Shown: positions 1-9,145, numbered from the stretch's first letter. The stretch is DNA of 64,000 bases from Pseudomonadota bacterium (GCA_023386635.1 JAEWJH010000036.1:1-64000), one strand, 5' to 3'. Program-made: numbers and translations. The notes: generated by a model not told the origin, from the letters alone.

Positions 1-2
1 TT

Positions 3-109
3 ACGGAGCGCCGCAGGGCGCGCGTGTCTCCGATCGCAAGGAGATGCGCTCCGGTGTCGTCGCGAGGCGGCGCTGGATAATGAAGACGTTGCGCCACGCG
101 GCGCTCCGT
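3..109. repeat. Inverted-repeat element at left edge
   Basis: A perfect 12-bp inverted repeat (3-14 against 98-109) brackets about 80 bases of GC-rich sequence with no plausible gene. It differs from repeat families A, B and C seen elsewhere in the window. Together with the family B copy at 252-366 it fills the 461 bases before ftsW. What lies further upstream is outside the window. Confidence 0.5.
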
Positions 110-251
110 CGCCCCTCATCTATGGAGGGGTTAGGGAATACGGGCGCACCCGGCGCCGGCTAAAGAACACGGGCGATGACGCATGCCTGTTCGTCATCGG
201 TTGTCTGACAACCGCATCGGGAAGAGAGAGGCAGGCGCGGCTTTCGATCCG

Positions 252-366
252 CCTCATCCTGAGGAGCGATGCGCAGCATCGCGTCTCGAAGGACGAGGCG
301 GCCACCGCACCGCGCCCGCCTCATGGTTCGAGACGCATCGCTGACGCGATGCTCCTCACCATGAGG
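252..366. repeat. Palindromic intergenic repeat, family B
   Basis: The element begins CCTCATCCTGAGGAGC and ends in the inverted arm CTCCTCACCATGAGG, with internal GTCTCGAAGGACGAGG and GGTTCGAGACGC segments. Five related copies lie in other intergenic gaps of this window. It can fold into nested hairpins and is a REP/BIME-like element, not a gene. Confidence 0.8.
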
Positions 367-461
367 CTCCGAGAGAGAGCCGACCGCAGTCATGCGCCGC
401 TGAGAACCGCATTAACCAGTTAGCAACCATACCGAGTCAGGAGTAGTGCAGGGTACTCCGC

Positions 462-1604
462 ATGGTTTCGCGCACAGAACGAACGCCTTTCGGCGAATGG
501 TGGTGGACGGTCGACCGGCTGTCGCTGGCTGCCTGCGGCGCGCTGATGCTGACCGGCATCGTCATGTCGCTGGCCGCATCGCCGCCCGTCGCGGCACGGC
601 TCGGTCTCGACCCGTTCCATTTCGTCAACCGGCAGATCTTCTTCACGATCCCGGCGGCCTTCGTGATGATCGGCGTGTCGCTGCTCACGCCCCGGTATGT
701 GCGGCGGCTGGCGCTGATGGTGTTCATCGTCAGTCTCGTCATGGTGGCGCTGACGCCGTATTTCGCCGCCGAGATCAAGGGCGCGCGGCGCTGGCTGGTG
801 ATCCTCGGGGTCAGCATCCAGCCGTCCGAGTTCCTCAAGCCGTCTTTCGTCATCATCATCGCCTGGCTGTTCGGCGAATCCTCGCGCCGGCCGGAAATGC
901 CGTCGACGCTGTTCGCATTCCTGCTGCTGATGCTGGTGATCACGCTGCTCGTGCTGCAGCCGGACTTCGGTCAGACCATGCTGATCGCGCTCGTGTGGAG
1001 CGCGCTGTTCTTCATGGCCGGCATGCGGGTGATCTGGGTGTTTGGCCTCGCCGCCGCCGGCGCTGTCGGCCTGCTGGTTGCCTATTCGACCATTCCGCAC
1101 GTGGCCTCGCGCATCAAGCGCTTCATGGACCCGTCGTCCGGCGACACGTTCAACATCGACATCGCCACGGAATCCTTCCTGCGCGGCGGCTGGTTCGGCC
1201 GCGGCCCGGGCGAGGGCACCGTGAAGCGGATGCTGCCGGAAAGCCACACCGACTTCGTGTTCGCGGTGACGGCCGAAGAATTCGGCGTGATCTTCTGTCT
1301 CGTTCTGGTCTCGCTGTTCTCGTTCATCGTCATCCGCTCGCTGCTGCGCTCGATGCGGCATGAGGAGCCGTTCCTGCGCTTTGCCGCGGCGGGCCTGACG
1401 ATCCTGTTCGGCCTGCAGTCGGCGATCAACATGGCGGTCAATCTGCATCTGATGCCGGCCAAGGGCATGACCCTGCCGTTCGTCTCCTATGGCGGGTCGT
1501 CGCTGATCGCCATGGCCTACGGCATGGGGATGCTGCTCGCCTTGACGCGCGAACAGCCGAAGGCGGCCATGCTGCCGCCGAATTTCGTGCTCGTGGAAGC
1601 ATAA
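462..1604 (+). CDS. ftsW: Cell-division SEDS peptidoglycan glycosyltransferase FtsW
   Basis: Predicted inner-membrane SEDS-family glycosyltransferase that polymerises lipid II at the septum, working with the division transpeptidase FtsI. The 380-residue product is a multi-pass membrane protein with family landmarks: GARRWL near residue 107, QPSEF near 120, QPDFGQT near 166, LPESHTDF near 258 and YGGSS near 343. Length is normal for FtsW. The ATG at 462 has no strong Shine-Dalgarno, but the conserved part begins soon after it. It ends one base before murG starts. Context inside the murG-murC-murB run favours FtsW over the paralogue RodA. The genes that usually precede it (mraY, murD) are outside the window. 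Confidence 0.95.
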   Translation: MVSRTERTPFGEWWWTVDRLSLAACGALMLTGIVMSLAASPPVAARLGLDPFHFVNRQIFFTIPAAFVMIGVSLLTPRYVRRLALMVFIVSLVMVALTPYFAAEIKGARRWLVILGVSIQPSEFLKPSFVIIIAWLFGESSRRPEMPSTLFAFLLLMLVITLLVLQPDFGQTMLIALVWSALFFMAGMRVIWVFGLAAAGAVGLLVAYSTIPHVASRIKRFMDPSSGDTFNIDIATESFLRGGWFGRGPGEGTVKRMLPESHTDFVFAVTAEEFGVIFCLVLVSLFSFIVIRSLLRSMRHEEPFLRFAAAGLTILFGLQSAINMAVNLHLMPAKGMTLPFVSYGGSSLIAMAYGMGMLLALTREQPKAAMLPPNFVLVEA

Positions 1605-2714
1605 ATGAAAGCGAAGCGGGGCCAACCTCTGGTGCTGCTCGCGGCGGGTGGCACGGGTGGGCATCTGTTTCCGGCGCAGGCGCTCGCGGTTGCGCTGGGC
1701 AAACGCGGCGTCAGCGTCGCGCTCGCCACCGACCGCCGCGCCGCGCACTACGACTTTCCGGCCGAAAGCGTGCATGTGATCCCGAGCGCGACCATGCGCG
1801 GGCGCAATCCGGTCGCTCTGGCGAAAACCTTTGGTTCGCTCGGCTATGGCACGCTCAAGGCGTGGCTGATGATCGGCAAGCTCGCGCCCGATGCGGCGGT
1901 CGGCTTCGGCGGCTATCCGACCGTGCCGCCGCTCTATGCCGCGACCTTGCGCGGCGTGCCGACCGTGCTGCACGAGCAGAACAGCGTGATGGGCCGCGCC
2001 AATCGCTTCCTTGCACCCCGCGTCACCGCGATCGCCACCGGCTTTGCCGAGGTAGCGAAGATGAAACCGGCCTGGCAGACGAAAGCGACCTTCACCGGCA
2101 ATCCGATCCGTCCGGCGGTGATCGCCGCCGCCGGCAAGCCATTCACCGGTCCGGGCGCATCCGGCATGTTTCGGCTGGTGGTGTTCGGCGGCAGTCAAGG
2201 CGCGCAGATCATGAGCCAGGTGGTTCCAGCCGCCGTGGCCCGCCTGGATTCGACATTGCGGGCGCGGCTCTCGGTGGTGCAGCAGGCGCGGCCGGAAGAT
2301 GCCGACGCCGTGCGTGACGCTTACGACAAGCTCGGCGTGATCGCCGAGGTCGCGACTTTCTTCAATGATCTGCCGGCGCGGATGGCGCAGGCGCATCTGA
2401 TCATCTCCCGCTCCGGCGCCAGCACCGTGGCGGAAGTGGCGGCGATCGGCCGGCCGGCGATCTTCGTGCCGCTCCCGCATGCGCTCGATCAGGATCAGTT
2501 GGCCAATGCCGGGGTGCTGCAGAAGGCCGGCGGGGCGATCCGAATCAATCAGCCGGATTTCACCCCGGAACGGTTGTCGGCCGAGGTCGCGGCGCTGGCG
2601 GAAACCCCGGAACGGCTGTCCCGCATGGCCGAGGCCTCCCGCACTGCGGGCACGGTTGACGCGGCCGAGCGATTGGCCGATCTGGTGCTGCGGATCGCCT
2701 CCATTCGACGCTAA
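1605..2714 (+). CDS. murG: UDP-GlcNAc:undecaprenyl-PP-MurNAc-pentapeptide GlcNAc transferase MurG
   Basis: Predicted peripheral inner-membrane enzyme that adds GlcNAc to lipid I to form lipid II, the last intracellular step of peptidoglycan precursor synthesis. The 369-residue GT-B protein shows the N-terminal GGTGGHLFPA loop near residue 15, a GGSQGAQ loop at the start of the C-terminal domain, and ISRSGASTVAE followed by PLPHALDQDQ, which form the UDP-GlcNAc and acceptor sites. The ATG abuts the ftsW stop codon, so the two are almost certainly cotranscribed and translationally coupled. murC follows after 11 bases. Confidence 0.96.
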   Translation: MKAKRGQPLVLLAAGGTGGHLFPAQALAVALGKRGVSVALATDRRAAHYDFPAESVHVIPSATMRGRNPVALAKTFGSLGYGTLKAWLMIGKLAPDAAVGFGGYPTVPPLYAATLRGVPTVLHEQNSVMGRANRFLAPRVTAIATGFAEVAKMKPAWQTKATFTGNPIRPAVIAAAGKPFTGPGASGMFRLVVFGGSQGAQIMSQVVPAAVARLDSTLRARLSVVQQARPEDADAVRDAYDKLGVIAEVATFFNDLPARMAQAHLIISRSGASTVAEVAAIGRPAIFVPLPHALDQDQLANAGVLQKAGGAIRINQPDFTPERLSAEVAALAETPERLSRMAEASRTAGTVDAAERLADLVLRIASIRR

Positions 2715-2725
2715 AGGATTTCTCC

Positions 2726-4126
2726 ATGAAACTGCCGCGTGACATCGGACCGGTGCATTTCGTCGGCATCGGCGGCATCGGCATGAGCGGCATCGCCGAG
2801 GTGCTCGCCAATCTCAACTACACCGTCACCGGTTCCGACGTATCTGACAGCGCCAATGTGAAGCGGCTGCGCGAGAAGGGCATCAAGGTCGAGGTCGGCC
2901 ACAAGGCCGAGAACATCGACGGCGCCGATGTCGTCGTCGTCTCTTCGGCGATCAAGGCTGACAATCCGGAACTGGTCGCCGCGCGCGCCAAGCGCCTGCC
3001 GGTGGTGCGTCGCGCCGAGATGCTGGCCGAACTGATGCGGCTGAAAAGCTGCGTCGCCATCGCCGGCACCCACGGCAAGACCACCACCACCTCGATGGTG
3101 GCGGCGATGCTCGACGCCGGCAATTTCGATCCGACCGTGATCAACGGCGGCATCATCAATGCTTACGGCACCAATGCGCGGCTCGGCGCCGGCGACTGGA
3201 TGGTGGTCGAGGCGGATGAATCCGACGGCACGTTTCTGAAACTGCCGGCCGACGTCGCCATCGTCACCAATGTGGACGCCGAGCATCTCGATCACTTCAA
3301 GACGTTCCAGGCGGTGCAGGACGCGTTCCTCGCCTTCATCGAGAACGTGCCGTTCTACGGCTTCGCGGTGATGTGCACCGATCATCCGATCGTGCAGCGC
3401 ATCGTCGGCCGTGTCACCGACCGCCGCGTCATCACCTATGGCGAGAACCCGCAGGCCGACGTGCGGCTCGTTGACCTCGACAACCGCGACGGTGTTTCGA
3501 CGTTCACGGTCGTATTCCGCGACCGCGCGGGCAAGACCGTGCACGAGATCCGCGACCTGAAACTGCCGATGCCCGGCCGCCATAATGCGCTCAACGCCAC
3601 CTCGGCGATTGCGGTCGCGCATCAGCTCGGCATTCCCGACGACGTGATCCGCGGTGCGCTCGGCAAGTTCGGCGGCGTCAAACGCCGCTTCACCCGTGTC
3701 GGCGACTGGAACGGCGTCACCATCATCGACGATTACGGCCATCATCCCGTTGAGATCGCGGCGGTGCTCAAGGCCGCGCGCGACTCGACGAAAAAGCAGG
3801 TGATCGCCGTGGTGCAGCCGCACCGCTATACGCGGCTGAAGTCGCTGTTCGAGCCGTTCTCGACCTGCTTCAACGACGCCGATGCGGTAATCGTCGCCCA
3901 TGTCTATCCGGCCGGCGAGACGCCGATCGAGGGTGCGGACCGCGATCATCTGGTCACGGCGCTGCGTGCGCGCGGCCATCGTCAGGTGATCCCGCTCGAC
4001 GGTCCGGAAAAGCTCGCCGGCATCGTCAAGGACATCGCCAGGCCCGGCGACTATGTGGTGCTGCTCGGCGCCGGCAACATCACGCAGTGGGCTTACGCGC
4101 TGCCCGGCGAACTCGCCGCGTCATGA
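2726..4126 (+). CDS. murC: UDP-N-acetylmuramate--L-alanine ligase MurC
   Basis: Predicted cytoplasmic ATP-dependent ligase that adds L-alanine to UDP-MurNAc, the first step of stem-peptide assembly. The 466-residue protein has the N-terminal Rossmann motif GIGGIGMSG at about 14-22, the Mur-ligase ATP loop GTHGKTTT at 114-121, and EADESDGTF, DYGHHP and QPHRYTR segments typical of MurC. Length is usual. AAAGGA lies upstream of the ATG at 2726. Its TGA overlaps the murB ATG by four bases (ATGA), which implies translational coupling. Confidence 0.96.
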   Translation: MKLPRDIGPVHFVGIGGIGMSGIAEVLANLNYTVTGSDVSDSANVKRLREKGIKVEVGHKAENIDGADVVVVSSAIKADNPELVAARAKRLPVVRRAEMLAELMRLKSCVAIAGTHGKTTTTSMVAAMLDAGNFDPTVINGGIINAYGTNARLGAGDWMVVEADESDGTFLKLPADVAIVTNVDAEHLDHFKTFQAVQDAFLAFIENVPFYGFAVMCTDHPIVQRIVGRVTDRRVITYGENPQADVRLVDLDNRDGVSTFTVVFRDRAGKTVHEIRDLKLPMPGRHNALNATSAIAVAHQLGIPDDVIRGALGKFGGVKRRFTRVGDWNGVTIIDDYGHHPVEIAAVLKAARDSTKKQVIAVVQPHRYTRLKSLFEPFSTCFNDADAVIVAHVYPAGETPIEGADRDHLVTALRARGHRQVIPLDGPEKLAGIVKDIARPGDYVVLLGAGNITQWAYALPGELAAS

Positions 4127-5037
4127 GCTTTCCCGACATCGTTCCCGCGCTGAAAACGCAGATGCCGGAGCTGCGCGGCCGGCTGATGGCGGCGCAGCCG
4201 CTGAAGGAGCTGACGTGGTTTCGCGTCGGTGGTCCGGCGCAGGCTTTCTTCATGCCGGATAGCGAGGACGACCTTGCTTATTTTCTCTCGAAACTGCCGG
4301 CGGAAATTCCGGTCACGGTGGTGGGCCTCGGCTCGAACCTGATCGTGCGCGACAAGGGCATTCCCGGCGTCGTCATCCGCCTCGGCCGCGGTTTCAATGA
4401 GATCACCGTCGACGGCGACCGGGTGACGGCCGGCACGGCGGTGCCCGACGTGAAGGTGGCGCGCGCCGCCGCCGATGCCGGCCTTGCCGGGCTCGCCTTC
4501 TATCGCGGCATTCCCGGCGCGATCGGCGGCGCGCTACGCATGAATGCCGGCGCCTATGGCGGCGAGACCAAGGACGTGCTGATCGAGGCGCGCGGCGTCG
4601 ACCGTCAGGGTCGCGTGCGGACCTTCAGCAATGCCGATATGGGCTTCACCTATCGCCACAGCGCGGCGCCGGAGGACGTGATCTTCACCCGTGCGGTGTA
4701 TCGCGGCACGCCGGGCGATAAGGCCGAGATCGCCGCGGCGATGGACAAGATCACCGCCTCGCGCGAAGCGACCCAGCCGGTGAAAAGCCGCACCGGCGGC
4801 TCGACCTTCAAGAACCCGGAAGGCCACAAGGCCTGGCAGTTGATCGACGCTGCCGGCTGTCGCGGTCTGTCGCGTGGCGACGCGCAGGTGTCGGAGCTGC
4901 ACTGCAACTTCCTGATCAACCGCGGCACCGCGACCGCGCAGGACATCGAAGGGCTTGGCGAGGAGGTGCGCAAGCGCGTGCACGACACCTCGGGCGTGAC
5001 CCTCGACTGGGAAATCAAGCGGATCGGCGTCGCCTGA
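4123..5037 (+). CDS. murB: UDP-N-acetylenolpyruvoylglucosamine reductase MurB
   Basis: Predicted cytoplasmic FAD- and NADPH-dependent reductase that makes UDP-MurNAc from enolpyruvyl-UDP-GlcNAc. The start at 4123 gives 304 residues and the ATGA overlap with murC; an upstream in-frame ATG at 4087 lies inside murC and is less likely. Visible FAD-binding motifs are GLGSNLIVRD and YRGIPGAIGGA with MNAGAYG. KSRTGGSTFKNP carries the serine expected to act as proton donor, as in type I/II MurB. The gene is followed by a family C repeat and a convergent DUF4239 gene, so the cotranscribed block probably ends here. Confidence 0.95.
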   Translation: MSFPDIVPALKTQMPELRGRLMAAQPLKELTWFRVGGPAQAFFMPDSEDDLAYFLSKLPAEIPVTVVGLGSNLIVRDKGIPGVVIRLGRGFNEITVDGDRVTAGTAVPDVKVARAAADAGLAGLAFYRGIPGAIGGALRMNAGAYGGETKDVLIEARGVDRQGRVRTFSNADMGFTYRHSAAPEDVIFTRAVYRGTPGDKAEIAAAMDKITASREATQPVKSRTGGSTFKNPEGHKAWQLIDAAGCRGLSRGDAQVSELHCNFLINRGTATAQDIEGLGEEVRKRVHDTSGVTLDWEIKRIGVA

Positions 5038-5039
5038 TT

Positions 5040-5104
5040 TTTTCGCTGGTCGCGTTTTCTTCACGCGAACCGGTGCCCACTTCGCTTGAAAACGCTCCGA
5101 CTAG
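5040..5104. repeat. Intergenic repeat, family C
   Basis: The core is TTTTC-(T/C)-CACGCGAACCGG followed by CCACTTCGCT(T/C)GAAAA. Related copies lie at about 21893-21955 (same orientation) and 46184-46238 (opposite orientation). Here it sits between the convergent 3' ends of murB and the DUF4239 gene and may help terminate both transcripts. Confidence 0.75.
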
Positions 5105-5862
5105 AGCTTCAGCAAATCCTCGAGCGGCGCCGGCGTCACGCGGAAAGCGCCGTCGAACGGATGCTCCTGCAGCGCGATCAGGCCGAGCGTCACCACTGCT
5201 GCGAGTGAGAACACCACCAGCGCGGCGGCCTGCGCGCCGCGGCGTTCGAGGTGCATGACGCCGATGGCGATCTGCGTCATCACGCCAAGGATCAGCACCG
5301 TGACCCATTTCAACGTATTGGTGCGGTCGGAGGCGAGCGCAAGCCGCTCCGAGCGGGCGACGCCGATCCGGGTCGCGGCCTGCATCATCGCATTGTGCAC
5401 CACCGGTCCGGAGTCGCGCGCCAGATCGGGATGGCTGACCTCGCGCAGCAGAGTGTCGTAAGCCGCGCGGGTCTCGGGCGCATTGCCCAGCTTCGCCATG
5501 GCCGGCCATTCCGTCGTGGTCGCACTCTCTACGTAGCGCTTCAATGCGGCGCGGATCGCCTGCATGTCGCTGACCGAGGCGACGCTGAGGGTGTACAGGT
5601 TGCGCAGCTCGCTCGCCTCGGTCTGCACCGCCCGCACGGCATGCTGGTTCCGTTCGCCGACGTCGCTCGCGAGGAAGCCCGTCAGCAGCGCGAACAGGAT
5701 CGCCACGGTGGTGTCGAGACCGACGATCCCGGTGCGGCTCTTGATCCGCGCGCGCATCGGTGAGTGGAAGATGACCCAGCACAACGCCGTTCCGGTCGCC
5801 AGATAGAGGATGGCGAGCGATGCGAATATCGCGAAGGCGGGGAGTTCGAGCCACGCATGCAT
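5101..5862 (-). CDS. DUF4239 (bestrophin-like) membrane protein
   Basis: A 253-residue membrane protein matching the DUF4239 pattern: two N-terminal hydrophobic segments (about 8-30 and 48-66, the second followed by SDVGERN), a long soluble helical middle region rich in Ala, Glu and Arg, and two C-terminal segments (about 183-203 and 207-230). Its function is unknown; the family is only distantly compared with bestrophin channels. It lies on the reverse strand between murB and ddl, so it is not part of the dcw transcript. Its start faces ddl across about 117 bases, leaving room for divergent promoters. Confidence 0.75.
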   Translation of the reverse strand: MHAWLELPAFAIFASLAILYLATGTALCWVIFHSPMRARIKSRTGIVGLDTTVAILFALLTGFLASDVGERNQHAVRAVQTEASELRNLYTLSVASVSDMQAIRAALKRYVESATTTEWPAMAKLGNAPETRAAYDTLLREVSHPDLARDSGPVVHNAMMQAATRIGVARSERLALASDRTNTLKWVTVLILGVMTQIAIGVMHLERRGAQAAALVVFSLAAVVTLGLIALQEHPFDGAFRVTPAPLEDLLKL

Positions 5863-5979
5863 GGAAACCGACCTTGCAATCGACTTGATCGTTACGATGA
5901 CGGGACTTGGCGCTAGGCCGATTCCCGCAAATCAGCGATGTTATCGACTGATTCGCAGATCAGCATCACAGGTTCTGCC

Positions 5980-6915
5980 ATGACTCCAAAAGCCGGTGCA
6001 AAGCACGTTGCGGTCCTCAATGGCGGCTGGTCGGCGGAGCGAGAAGTATCGCTGCGCTCCGGCAAGGCGAGCGCCGATGCGCTGGAGCGCAAGGGCTATC
6101 GCGTCACCCGCATCGATGTCGGCCGCGACATTGCCAACGTCCTGACGCTGCTCAAGCCGGACGTCGCGCTCAACATGCTGCACGGCTGTCCGGGTGAGGA
6201 CGGCACCATTCAGGGGCTCCTCGAGATCGTCGGCATCCCCTATAGCCATTCCGGCGTCGCCGCCTCGGCGATCGCGATGCAGAAGGACGTGGCCAAGCCG
6301 ATCCTCGCGGCCGCGGGCGTGCCGGTCCCGGGCGGCGGCGTGTTTACCCGCGCGGAGATCGCCAAGGGGCATGTGATTCCGCCGCCCTATGTGATCAAGC
6401 CAATCGCCGAAGGCTCGAGCGTCGGCGTGTTCATCGTCCAGAAGGATCACGCGCATCCGCCGCAGGAACTGAACCGGGCCGACTGGACCCATGGCGACCG
6501 GCTGATGGTCGAGCCGTTCATCGCCGGCAAGGAACTGACCTGCGCCGTGATCGGCGACGGGGCTACCGACGTGATCGAGATCACCACGGACCTGCGGTTT
6601 TACGACTATCAGGCGAAATATGCCCCTGGCGGCTCGCGCCACCTGCTTCCGGCGCCGATTTCACCAATTGTTAACCAAGAGGTCCGAAGACTAACGCTAG
6701 CGGCTCACCGCGCGCTGGGCTGTCGTGGGGTTACGCGCGCCGACTTTCGCTACGACGACACGCTTGAGGGGACGGTGGGACTGTTCTGCCTCGAAGTGAA
6801 TACCCAACCCGGCATGACCGAGACATCGCTCGTGCCGGAGCTCGCCGCCCACGCGGGCATAACGTTTGAAGAGCTGGTTGGATGGATGGTCGAGGACGCC
6901 TCGCTCAACCGATGA
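5980..6915 (+). CDS. ddl: D-alanine--D-alanine ligase
   Basis: Predicted ATP-grasp enzyme joining two D-alanines for the peptidoglycan stem peptide. Conserved segments include LNGGWSAEREVSLRSG at the N terminus, LHGCPGEDGTIQGLLE, the ATP-grasp lysine region PYVIKPIAEGSSVGV, and EVNTQPGMT, which holds the Mg2+-binding Glu and Asn. I chose ATG 5980 (311 residues) because a CACAGG sequence precedes it and conservation starts shortly after; ATG 5938 in the same frame would add 14 residues. The stop overlaps ftsQ as ATGA. Around 6660-6700 the codon use is noticeably more AT-rich than its surroundings. Confidence 0.94.
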   Translation: MTPKAGAKHVAVLNGGWSAEREVSLRSGKASADALERKGYRVTRIDVGRDIANVLTLLKPDVALNMLHGCPGEDGTIQGLLEIVGIPYSHSGVAASAIAMQKDVAKPILAAAGVPVPGGGVFTRAEIAKGHVIPPPYVIKPIAEGSSVGVFIVQKDHAHPPQELNRADWTHGDRLMVEPFIAGKELTCAVIGDGATDVIEITTDLRFYDYQAKYAPGGSRHLLPAPISPIVNQEVRRLTLAAHRALGCRGVTRADFRYDDTLEGTVGLFCLEVNTQPGMTETSLVPELAAHAGITFEELVGWMVEDASLNR

Positions 6916-7829
6916 CGGGAACCGAAAACGGATTCGGCCGCTTCGCGCGCGCCGCGCGGTTCCATGTCCGCGCGACGCCGCTCGGTTGGGTCTTGCACCG
7001 GCTCGGCACGTCGTTGGTTGCATGGCAGCCGCCGCGCGGTTTCGGCGTGGCGACGGTGACTGCGCTGATGCTGGCCAGCGGCTGGTACGGCGCGGTGCGC
7101 GGCGATCATCTGACCGAGGTCGCGCAACAGTGGCACGACCTGTGCGACGAGGGTGCCAATCTGCTCGGCTTCCGCCTCGCGGAAGTCACTCTGTCCGGCA
7201 ACAAGAACCTCAACCACAACGAAATCTTCGCCGCCGCGGGACTGACGACCCACACCTCGCTGCCGTTCCTCGATCTCGCCGCCGCGCGCGAGCGGCTGCT
7301 GTCGGTGCCGTGGATCGCCGAAGCGACGCTGAAGAAGTTTTATCCCGGCACGCTGGAGATCGAGATCAAGGAACGTGACGCCTTCGCGCTGTGGCAGCGC
7401 GACGGCAAGGTGTTCGTGATCGCCGTCGACGGCAAGGAGTTGCAGCCGTTCGATGGGACGCGCTTCGCACGCCTCCCGCTGGTGGTCGGCAACGGCGCCG
7501 GTCCCCGCGCGCATGAGTTCCTCGACCATCTCGCGGCCTATCCGCAGATCGCGCAGGATTTGCGCGCCGCGGTGCTGGTGGCGCAGCGGCGCTGGAACCT
7601 GCGGCTCAAGAACGGCCTCGATATCCGCCTGCCGGAAACCGATGTGGACGGCGCGCTCGCCACGCTGACGCGGCTCGACCGCGAACAGAAGCTGATGAGC
7701 CGCGACATCGTCGCCGTCGATCTGCGCCTGTCCGACCGCGTCACCGTGCAGCTGTCGGAAGCGGCGGCGCAGGCGCGTGCCGAGGCGATCAAGGACAAGA
7801 AAAAGGCCAAGAAGGGAGGCGACGCATGA
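6912..7829 (+). CDS. ftsQ: Cell division protein FtsQ
   Basis: Predicted bitopic inner-membrane divisome protein that links early and late division proteins. The 305-residue product has a cytoplasmic N terminus, one hydrophobic segment near residues 35-55, then a POTRA domain recognisable in LAEVTLSGNKNL with the PWIAEATLKKFYPGTLEIEI motif, and a periplasmic FtsQ domain. The C terminus is strongly basic (KDKKKAKK). ATG 6912 overlaps the ddl stop and is preferred to an in-frame ATG 30 bases earlier inside ddl. The 3' end overlaps ftsA by four bases. Confidence 0.93.
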   Translation: MTGTENGFGRFARAARFHVRATPLGWVLHRLGTSLVAWQPPRGFGVATVTALMLASGWYGAVRGDHLTEVAQQWHDLCDEGANLLGFRLAEVTLSGNKNLNHNEIFAAAGLTTHTSLPFLDLAAARERLLSVPWIAEATLKKFYPGTLEIEIKERDAFALWQRDGKVFVIAVDGKELQPFDGTRFARLPLVVGNGAGPRAHEFLDHLAAYPQIAQDLRAAVLVAQRRWNLRLKNGLDIRLPETDVDGALATLTRLDREQKLMSRDIVAVDLRLSDRVTVQLSEAAAQARAEAIKDKKKAKKGGDA

Positions 7830-9145
7830 GCGTCCTCCATTTCGGCCTGACCCCGAAGATGAAGCCGGTATCGCTGCGCCGTTCCACCGTCGCGGCCGCG
7901 CTTGATGTCGGTACCGACAAGATCGTCTGTCTGATCGCGCGGCTGAAGCCGCAGTCGCCGCAGGAAGTGCTGCGCCGGCGCAGCCACGGCGTCGAGGTGT
8001 TCGGTTTCGGTCACGTCGCCGCGCGCGGCATGAAAAGCGGCGCGATCAGCGATCTCGCTGCCGCCGAGGCGGTGGTGCGCCAGGCGGTGCACATCGCCGA
8101 GAAGAGCGCCGGCGTCGAACTCGAATCCGTGGTCGTCTCGCTCTCGGCCGGCCGCATCGGCAGCGAGCGGTTCAACTCCACCGTCGATCTCTCCAGCGCC
8201 GTCACCGACAGCGATATCGGCCGCGTGCTCGCCGCCACCAGCCGGCATTCGGCGCGCGACGGGCGTGCGGTGCTGCATTCCATGCCGATGAGCTTCGCCA
8301 TCGACGGCGCCAAAGGCATCCGCGATCCGCGCGCGATGCTGGGCCGCCGGCTCGGCGTCGACATGCACATGGTCACCGCCGACGTGTCGGCGGCGCGCAA
8401 TCTGATGCTCACCGTCGAGCGCAGTCACGTCGATGTCGAGGCGATGGTCGCAGCGCCCTATGTGGCGGCGCTGTCGGTTCTTGCCGACGACGAAGCCGAT
8501 CTCGGCGCGGCCGTGATCGACATGGGTGCGGGCACCACGACCATGGCGGTGTTCTCCGGGGGGCGTTTTGTCCATGCCGACGGTTTCGGCCTCGGCGGCT
8601 ATCACGTCACCATGGATCTCGCGCGCGGTCTCAACGCGCGCATCGCCGATGCCGAGCGAATCAAGACGTTCTATGGCACTGTGATCGCCGGTGGTTCGGA
8701 CGAACGCGACATGATCACCGTGCCGCCGATCGGCGATGACGAACGCGAGCCGCCGCAATTCGTGTCGCGCGCCTCGCTGATGCGGATCATCCGGCCGCGG
8801 GTCGAGGAAATTCTGGAGATGGTGCGCGATCGGTTGGCGGTGTCGCCGCTGGCGGCGGAGCCGCGCGCGCGGATCGTGCTCACCGGCGGCGCCAGTCAAC
8901 TTGTCGGACTGCCGGATCTCGCGGCCCGGATCCTGGGACGCAATGTGCGGATCGGGCGTCCTCTCGGCGTCTCGGGTCTGCGCGATGCTGCACGTGGTCC
9001 GGCCTTCGCGGTGGCGGCCGGTCTGCTGGTCTACCCGCAAGCCGCGCATCTTGAACATTTTGAACCGCGGCGAACGCGGCAACTGATGACAGGCACAGGT
9101 GGCTACATCTCACGGGTTGGGCAATGGCTCCGAGAAAGCTTCTAA
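7826..9145 (+). CDS. ftsA: Cell division protein FtsA
   Basis: Predicted actin-like ATPase that tethers FtsZ filaments to the inner membrane and recruits the divisome. The 439-residue protein shows actin-fold phosphate loops (DVGTDKIVCLIARL near residue 30, IDMGAGTTTMAVF near 230) and a late VLTGGASQLVGL adenosine motif. A C-terminal amphipathic helix (GYISRVGQWLRESF) is consistent with the membrane-targeting sequence. The ATG overlaps the ftsQ stop in an ATGA. ftsZ follows after 55 bases. Confidence 0.95.
   Translation: MSVLHFGLTPKMKPVSLRRSTVAAALDVGTDKIVCLIARLKPQSPQEVLRRRSHGVEVFGFGHVAARGMKSGAISDLAAAEAVVRQAVHIAEKSAGVELESVVVSLSAGRIGSERFNSTVDLSSAVTDSDIGRVLAATSRHSARDGRAVLHSMPMSFAIDGAKGIRDPRAMLGRRLGVDMHMVTADVSAARNLMLTVERSHVDVEAMVAAPYVAALSVLADDEADLGAAVIDMGAGTTTMAVFSGGRFVHADGFGLGGYHVTMDLARGLNARIADAERIKTFYGTVIAGGSDERDMITVPPIGDDEREPPQFVSRASLMRIIRPRVEEILEMVRDRLAVSPLAAEPRARIVLTGGASQLVGLPDLAARILGRNVRIGRPLGVSGLRDAARGPAFAVAAGLLVYPQAAHLEHFEPRRTRQLMTGTGGYISRVGQWLRESF

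Noticed and set aside
310..340. GGTTCGAGACGC resembling a tRNA T-loop in family B repeats
   Set aside because: No acceptor stem, anticodon arm or CCA context surrounds it; the motif recurs in every family B copy and belongs to the repeat palindrome.
19..461. Truncated upstream gene at the left edge
   Set aside because: No frame shows recognisable Mur-ligase or other coding features; the region is inverted repeats.
420..2480. 686-codon open frame on the minus strand opposite ftsW and murG
   Set aside because: It is Arg/His/Asp-rich without domains, a normal shadow frame in high-GC DNA, while the plus strand encodes FtsW and MurG with conserved motifs.
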